Part shown: positions 25,437-30,329 of the stretch, piece by piece
How positions within the stretch are numbered: the first letter of the stretch is position 1
How the letters are laid out: each line of letters opens with the position of its first letter
NCBI GenBank assembly: GCA_964354225.1
Contig: CAYGZC010000287.1
Location: forward strand, 1 to 30,329
Length of the DNA stretch: 30,329 nucleotides
Origin: CAYGZC01 sp964354225
Lineage (GTDB): Bacteria > Bacteroidota > Ignavibacteria > UBA10030 > SZUA-254
Direction of reading: 5' to 3'
Notes under the pieces: model-generated
The model's input: the letters and a program-made list of their open reading frames with translations, nothing else
What the model was told of the DNA's origin: nothing
Database searches by the model: none
Translations under genes and position numbers: made by a program

Positions 25437-27686
25437 ATGAAAATCCTCATTCTTGCGTTGACTATATTCCCATTTCTATCATTTGCCCAAGACACCATGA
25501 ACACCATCTCCATTATCCCTCAACCATTACAAATCACACAAACCAATGGTATGTTTGTGTTTAGCGACAGTACGGTTATTGCCATTGCGAGTAAATCGAA
25601 AGAGCTTGAACGGATTGCCGAACAACTCGCAGGACATCTGAGAACCGTCACCGGCTATCCTCTCGAAGTCAAGCAAACTTCATCCAAGAATAACGCAATT
25701 ATTTTGAAGTTGGATCCCAAATTAAAACGTCTCAATAAGGAAGGATATCAACTGACTGCGACAGAGAACTCGGTAACAATTAAAAGTACAACCCCAGCCG
25801 GAATATTTTATGGTGTGCAATCATTCTACCAGCTCCTGCCGCCTGAAGTTGATAAAAAAGAAAAAGTCGCTGACATCGCTTGGGGAATGCCATGCGTAAC
25901 AATCGAAGACAAACCCCGCTTCACATGGCGCGGGATGCACCTCGATGTCGGCAGGCACTTTGCGCCTGTGGAGTTTGTGAAAAAATATATAAACCTCCTC
26001 GCATCGTACAAGATGAACACATTCCACTGGCACCTCACTGAAGATCAGGGATGGCGGATTGAAATAAAAAAATATCCTAAGCTCACAGAGATCGGCTCGA
26101 AGCGGAAAGAAACTATGGGCGACAATATACCATATGGCGGCTTCTACACACAGGATGAGATCAAAGAAGTCGTGAAATATGCGAAAGAACGTTTCATCAC
26201 CATCGTTCCCGAAATTGAAATGCCGGGTCACTCACTCGCCGCGCTTACGGCATATCCTGAATTCTCTTGCACTGGTGGACCGTTTGAAGTCGGTACAACA
26301 TGGGGTGTATTCGAAGATGTCTATTGTGCAGGCAACGAGAAAACTTTCAAGTTTCTCAAAGACGTGTTGAGTGAAGTAATTCCGTTGTTTTCTGGAAAGT
26401 TCTTTCACATCGGCGGCGATGAATGTCCAAAGGAACGTTGGAAAAAATGTCTTAAGTGCCAGACACGAATCAAAAAGAACAAGCTTGGCAACGAGCACCG
26501 ATTGCAAAGTTATTTCGTTCAGCGCATTGAGAGATTTCTCCGCTCGAAAGGCAAACGCCTTGTGGGGTGGGATGAAATTTTAGAAGGTGGACTCGCACCC
26601 GGTGCAACTGTTATGTCGTGGCGCGGCACGGAAGGCGGTATCGCTGCGGCAAAAGCAAACCACGATGTCGTGATGACTCCAGGCTCGCACTGCTACTTCG
26701 ACCACTATCAAGGACTACCTGATGGTGAACCTAAAGCAATCGGCGGTTTTCTTCCAATTGAAATCGTGTATGCTTACGAGCCGGTACCCGCGGAACTAAC
26801 ACCGAGACAAGCCAAGCACATCTTGGGCGCTCAGGGAAATGTGTGGACGGAATACATGCCGAACACGCGACACGTTGAGTACATGGTTCTTCCGCGTTTG
26901 CTTGCTATGAGCGAAGTTGTCTGGTCGGATAAATCCCATCGCAACTATAGCGATTTCATAAAACGACTCGAACAACATTACGATCGTTTCGTCTATCGCG
27001 ATTTTAACTTCAGGGTTCCTACTCCGCTTGGATTTGGTGGTAAGCGTTATATTTTCGAACCAACTGAAATCGAATTGAAATCACCCATCTCTTCAGCATC
27101 TATCTATTACCGCCGCGATGGATTAAATCCAACTCCGGGGTCAATGAAGTACACTAATCCAATCCGCATTGCGAATGATCTTACGCTGAAAGCAATCCTT
27201 GTACTTTCGAACGGAAGGAAGAGTAATCCTGCGGTGACAAATTTCTTCCTTGTCGATAAAGAAAAGAACGGTTTAGAGTATCGATACTTTGAGGGTGAAT
27301 GGGATAGTTTGCCGGATTTCAAAATGTTACAGCCAGTCCGTTCAGGAAAAGAGTACAACATCGATCTCGATGGATTCGAGCATCGCGGTGCAAACTTTGC
27401 CGTTCAATTTAGGGGTACAGTCAACATTGAAAAAGAGGACGATTATACATTCTATCTTGTCTCGGATGATGGAAGTAAACTTTTCATTGATGGGAACGAG
27501 GTCATCAATCATGATGGACTGCACGGACCATCTGAAAAGAGTGCTAAAGTTAGATTGGCTTCCGGAAAACATAAGATTGAAGTTCAATACTTTCAGCAAT
27601 GGGGTGGGAAAGTTGTTGAGTTGTCTTATGAAGGAACGGGAATCCAAAAACAGATTATTCAACCGAGATTATTCACACCTAATTGA
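25437..27686 (+). CDS. GH20 beta-N-acetylhexosaminidase with chitobiase C-terminal-like and PA14 domains
   Basis: A 749-residue secreted enzyme from the ATG at 25437. The longer frame from 25368 adds 23 residues before the signal peptide MKILILALTIFPFLSFAQ, which argues for the later start. The order is: GH20 N-terminal domain (about 24-155), GH20 catalytic barrel (about 160-520), a chitobiase C-terminal-like beta-sandwich (about 540-605) and a PA14 domain (about 613-735, with DDYTFYLVSDDGSKLFIDG). The catalytic Asp328-Glu329 pair is in FHIGGDECPKERW, and the barrel entry has RGMHLDVGRHF and NTFHWHLTEDQGWRIEI. Family enzymes release terminal GlcNAc or GalNAc by substrate-assisted catalysis. 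PA14 probably binds carbohydrate. It heads a compact operon with a CBM9-like protein and a sodium symporter. Confidence 0.95.
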   Translation: MKILILALTIFPFLSFAQDTMNTISIIPQPLQITQTNGMFVFSDSTVIAIASKSKELERIAEQLAGHLRTVTGYPLEVKQTSSKNNAIILKLDPKLKRLNKEGYQLTATENSVTIKSTTPAGIFYGVQSFYQLLPPEVDKKEKVADIAWGMPCVTIEDKPRFTWRGMHLDVGRHFAPVEFVKKYINLLASYKMNTFHWHLTEDQGWRIEIKKYPKLTEIGSKRKETMGDNIPYGGFYTQDEIKEVVKYAKERFITIVPEIEMPGHSLAALTAYPEFSCTGGPFEVGTTWGVFEDVYCAGNEKTFKFLKDVLSEVIPLFSGKFFHIGGDECPKERWKKCLKCQTRIKKNKLGNEHRLQSYFVQRIERFLRSKGKRLVGWDEILEGGLAPGATVMSWRGTEGGIAAAKANHDVVMTPGSHCYFDHYQGLPDGEPKAIGGFLPIEIVYAYEPVPAELTPRQAKHILGAQGNVWTEYMPNTRHVEYMVLPRLLAMSEVVWSDKSHRNYSDFIKRLEQHYDRFVYRDFNFRVPTPLGFGGKRYIFEPTEIELKSPISSASIYYRRDGLNPTPGSMKYTNPIRIANDLTLKAILVLSNGRKSNPAVTNFFLVDKEKNGLEYRYFEGEWDSLPDFKMLQPVRSGKEYNIDLDGFEHRGANFAVQFRGTVNIEKEDDYTFYLVSDDGSKLFIDGNEVINHDGLHGPSEKSAKVRLASGKHKIEVQYFQQWGGKVVELSYEGTGIQKQIIQPRLFTPN

Positions 27687-27698
27687 TGGAGAATGTTC

Positions 27699-28772
27699 AT
27701 GAATAAATTTATAATCTTATGTTTCATTCCGATTGTTCTTTTCCTTCACGCAAGTGCTCAACAGGCATTCTCTCCAAAATCTTACCTTTGTTATAAAGTT
27801 GATACGCCTCTCACGATTGACGGCAAGACAGATGAAGCAAGCTGGCAGAATGCGCAATGGACGGATGACTTTGTTGATATAGAGGGAGCGATCAAGCTAA
27901 ATCCACGATTCCAAACACACGTAAAAATGTTATGGGATGAAAAATATTTTTATATTGCTGCCGAACTTGAGGAATCGGATGTCTGGTCAACGCTGACCGA
28001 ACGTGATGCTGTAATTTTTCATGACAACGATTTCGAAGTCTTCATCGATCCGGACGGCGATACGCATCAGTATTATGAGTTCGAGATGAATGCTCTCAAC
28101 ACTGTCTGGGATTTACTACTTATCAAACCATACCGGGATGGTGGTCCCGCTGTGAATGGCTGGGACATTAAAGGGCTCCAATCAGGTGTTCAAATTCAGG
28201 GAACGATCAACCAACCCGCAGATAAGGACAAAGGATGGACAGTTGAGATTGCATTTCCCTGGGAAGTTCTCAAAGAATGTGCACACAAAGACGCTCCGCC
28301 AAAATCCGGCGATCAGTGGCGTGTAAATTTTTCTCGTGTTGAATGGAAGGTCGAAACAAAGGACGGAAAATATCAGAAGGTTATCAATCTTCAAACAGGG
28401 AAATCATATCCTGAGGATAACTGGGTCTGGTCGCCGCAAGGGTTAATCAATATGCACTACCCTGAGATGTGGGGATTTGTGCAATTCTCAGATAAAGTTG
28501 TTGGAACTGAAAAAGACCAATTCATATTTCAACCGGAAGAAAACGTTAAGTGGGCGCTGCGACAGATATATTATAAAGAGAAAGAATATTTTGAGATGAA
28601 TAAGAAATATACCGCCGAACTGAATGAATTTGGATTGATGGATCTGAAAGTTGAAGGATATACTTCGCCTGTCATTCAAACGACTTCCAATTTGTACGAA
28701 GCAGTGATTGTCAGTGTTGATGGAAAAACTTCGTGGCATATCTCTCAAGATGGAAGAACATGGAAGGAATAG
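27699..28772 (+). CDS. Exported CBM9-like carbohydrate-binding protein
   Basis: A 357-residue protein from the ATG at 27699. GGAG at 27688-27691 sits 7 bases before it, whereas the in-frame ATG at 27693 would be only one base from that site. The signal peptide is residues 1-20 (LHASAQ). A CBM9-like domain spans about 31-265: TPLTIDGKTDEASWQNAQWT, DFEVFIDPDGDTHQYYEFEM, then NWVWSPQGLINMHYPEMWGF. This layout matches the single-domain CBM9-like family of Bacteroidota/Ignavibacteria that is common beside glycoside hydrolases. The remaining about 90 residues form an unrecognised tail. It starts 12 bases after the hexosaminidase stop and ends 9 bases before the symporter start, so it belongs to the same operon. 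Glycan binding or delivery is inferred. Confidence 0.87.
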   Translation: MNKFIILCFIPIVLFLHASAQQAFSPKSYLCYKVDTPLTIDGKTDEASWQNAQWTDDFVDIEGAIKLNPRFQTHVKMLWDEKYFYIAAELEESDVWSTLTERDAVIFHDNDFEVFIDPDGDTHQYYEFEMNALNTVWDLLLIKPYRDGGPAVNGWDIKGLQSGVQIQGTINQPADKDKGWTVEIAFPWEVLKECAHKDAPPKSGDQWRVNFSRVEWKVETKDGKYQKVINLQTGKSYPEDNWVWSPQGLINMHYPEMWGFVQFSDKVVGTEKDQFIFQPEENVKWALRQIYYKEKEYFEMNKKYTAELNEFGLMDLKVEGYTSPVIQTTSNLYEAVIVSVDGKTSWHISQDGRTWKE

Positions 28773-28775
28773 GAG
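28771..28775 (+). promoter_or_regulatory. AGGAG ribosome-binding site for a TTG start
   Basis: AGGAG overlaps the stop codon of the CBM9-like gene (TAG at 28770-28772) and lies 6 bases before TTG at 28782. No ATG or GTG near the transporter's first helix has a comparable site. This fixes TTG 28782 as the start and suggests translational coupling. Confidence 0.75.
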
Positions 28776-28781
28776 ATATAA

Positions 28782-30329
28782 TTGAACTTAACATGGATTG
28801 ATTGGACGATAGTGCTGGCTCTGCTCGCAATTATGTTGAGCATGGTTCTTGTCAGCAAACGACTTGTAAAAAATGTAACAGATTTTCTTGCCGCAGGTCG
28901 CACCGGTGGCAGATACGTTATCAGCATGTTTCAGGGAACAGCGGCGTTGGGTGCGATCACAGTCGTTGGTGCATTAGAAATGAATTATGTTGCCGGCTTC
29001 AACCTTCGTTGGTGGGAAATGTGGACAGCAGTAATACTTGTCGGTATGAGCGTCTTGGGTTGGGTCGTATATCGATTCCGGCAAACACGCGCGCTTACTA
29101 TGGCGCAGTTTTTTGAAATGCGATACAGCCGTAAGTTCCGTATTTTTGCTGGATTACTGGCGTTCATATCCGGTGTCATTAACCTCGGCATTTTCCCAGC
29201 AGTGAGCGCAAGGTTCTTCATTTACTTCTGCGGACTGCCAGATTATTTTTTCGTTCTAGGGATACCAGTATCGATGTTTGCAGTTGCAATGTTGATTGTT
29301 ATTTTCATTCCCATCTATTTCATTTTCTCTGGTGGGCAGATCGCAGTAATGTTCACAGATTTTATTCAAGGTGTGTTTGTCAATATCGTTTTTGTTTTGA
29401 TTGTCATTGCACTACTCATAAAAGTTGACTGGGCACATATTTTCCAAGCTCTTTCCAGCGCTCCTCCGGATGCTTCGCTAATCAATCCATTCAAGTCAAG
29501 TAATGTGAAAGATTTTAACTTCTGGTATTTCTTCATCGGTATGCTTGGACTTATTTACACAAAACTTTCGTGGCAGGGAAATCAGGCATTCAATGTTTCA
29601 GCTAAAAGCGCGCATGAAGCCAAGATGGCAGATGTGCTCACCAACTGGCGGTTGATTCCTCAATGGGGATTGTTTTTGGTGTTTGTGCCGATAGTGGCTT
29701 ACACAGTATTTCATCATGGAGATTTCAAGTCGATAGTCGACAGCATTCAGCCAATAATAAGCGGCGCTGGTTCATCAACGATTCAAAGTCAGATTAAAGT
29801 TCCACTCGTTCTTACAAAATTGCTGCCTGTAGGATTGATGGGTGCATTTGCCGCGATTATGTTGGCGGCTGCGATTGCTTGTCATAATTCATACCTCCAC
29901 TCGTGGGGAAGCATCTTCATTCAAGATTTTATATTGCCGATAAGGCAAAAGCCGTTCGAGCCGCAGCAGCACATGAAGTATCTCAAGTTCTCGATCCTCA
30001 GTGTTGGAATTTTTATTTTCTTCTTCAGTTTGATCTTTCAGCAGAGTGAGTACATTTTTCTTTTCATGGCAATCACCGGATCAATTTTTGTCGGTGGTTC
30101 CGGTGCCGTGATCATTGGTGGTCTTTATTGGAAGAGAGGTACGACCTTGGCGGCTTGGTCGGCAATGATCACCGGTTCATCGATTGCCGTGGGCGGAATT
30201 GTTATTCAACAAATCATTCCAGACTTTCCCATCAACGGACAAATGTTCTGGGGTTTGGCTATGCTCGGTTCGAGTGTTGTGTATATTGTGGTTTCAATGT
30301 TCAGAAAGAAACAATCGTTCGATATGGAT
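28782..30329 (+). CDS. Sodium:solute symporter (SSS family), 3' end beyond the window
   Basis: A reading frame from TTG at 28782 stays open for 516 codons to the last base, so the C-terminus is outside the window. The protein begins MNLTWIDWTIVLALLAIMLS (Leu codon read as Met), then FLAAGRTGGRYVISMFQGTA and a helix series that includes GALEMNYVAGFNLRWWEMW. Later segments include SGGQIAVMFTDFIQG, LIYTKLSWQGNQAFNVSAKS and AHEAKMADVLTNWR, which are typical of SSS (SGLT/NIS-type) proteins with the LeuT fold. About 13 membrane helices are expected, and at least 11 are visible. Its place after a GH20 hexosaminidase and a CBM9-like protein argues for sodium-driven uptake of the released amino sugar, but the substrate is inferred. 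Confidence 0.9.
   Translation, partial: MNLTWIDWTIVLALLAIMLSMVLVSKRLVKNVTDFLAAGRTGGRYVISMFQGTAALGAITVVGALEMNYVAGFNLRWWEMWTAVILVGMSVLGWVVYRFRQTRALTMAQFFEMRYSRKFRIFAGLLAFISGVINLGIFPAVSARFFIYFCGLPDYFFVLGIPVSMFAVAMLIVIFIPIYFIFSGGQIAVMFTDFIQGVFVNIVFVLIVIALLIKVDWAHIFQALSSAPPDASLINPFKSSNVKDFNFWYFFIGMLGLIYTKLSWQGNQAFNVSAKSAHEAKMADVLTNWRLIPQWGLFLVFVPIVAYTVFHHGDFKSIVDSIQPIISGAGSSTIQSQIKVPLVLTKLLPVGLMGAFAAIMLAAAIACHNSYLHSWGSIFIQDFILPIRQKPFEPQQHMKYLKFSILSVGIFIFFFSLIFQQSEYIFLFMAITGSIFVGGSGAVIIGGLYWKRGTTLAAWSAMITGSSIAVGGIVIQQIIPDFPINGQMFWGLAMLGSSVVYIVVSMFRKKQSFDMD

Noticed and set aside
28802..29116. 104-codon plus-strand frame at the start of the symporter region
   Set aside because: The Cys/Arg-rich translation is not protein-like, while the overlapping TTG-started frame encodes a clear SSS transporter.
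1..30329. CRISPR arrays, insertion sequences, rRNA and tRNA genes
   Set aside because: No regularly spaced repeats, transposase motifs or conserved RNA gene sequences were seen on reading through both strands.

Overview
The window looks like a chromosomal segment from a Gram-negative bacterium of the Bacteroidota/Chlorobiota/Ignavibacteriota group. The evidence is two TonB-dependent receptors, one with a carboxypeptidase-like N-terminal domain and an OMP_b-brl_3-type barrel, a DUF5916 outer-membrane protein, a LytS/LytTR two-component pair and a GH20 hexosaminidase with a PA14 domain. Several genes have clear Shine-Dalgarno sites (AAAGGA, GGAG, GAGG) and at least one uses a TTG start. That fits Ignavibacteria-like relatives better than typical Bacteroidia, but the lineage is an inference.

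Layout. 1-142: C-terminal end of an isoprenylcysteine methyltransferase-like membrane protein. 313-1008: unrecognised four-helix membrane protein. 1088-8027, minus strand: a secreted M16C (PreP-like) zinc peptidase, a secreted HExxH metallopeptidase of no family I recognise, and a TonB-dependent receptor. 8158-9968, plus strand and divergent from that receptor: a LytS-type sensor kinase overlapping its LytTR response regulator by 4 bases. 10237-14351: a CPBP intramembrane protease, a periplasmic protein with two NTF2-like/lumazine-binding-type domains in tandem, and a CBM9-like/DUF5916 outer-membrane protein. 14499-15587: membrane-anchored SpoIIE/RsbU-type PP2C phosphatase.

15728-21233 is the most informative metabolic block: a glycyl-radical activating enzyme, a TonB-dependent receptor and a glycyl radical enzyme that I identify as trans-4-hydroxy-L-proline dehydratase (HypD). 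The receptor sits between the activase and its enzyme, which suggests an anaerobic hydroxyproline or collagen-peptide uptake-and-use operon. Two short palindromes precede the activase.

21465-25354 is a restriction-modification island. It holds a single-chain type ISP/IIG-like enzyme (nuclease, N6-adenine methyltransferase and specificity region, with no helicase seen), a 61-residue unknown protein, and a previously unmarked remnant of the C-terminus of a second N6-methyltransferase. The enzyme gene is a compositional mosaic, with an AT-richer target-recognition region between GC-rich flanks.

25437 to the window end is a tightly spaced amino-sugar operon: GH20 beta-hexosaminidase, CBM9-like periplasmic protein, and a sodium:solute symporter that starts at TTG and runs off the end. 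The likely flow is release of GlcNAc-type sugars outside the cytoplasm followed by sodium-driven import. No tRNA, rRNA, CRISPR array or insertion sequence was seen. No gene-free stretch exceeds 300 bases.
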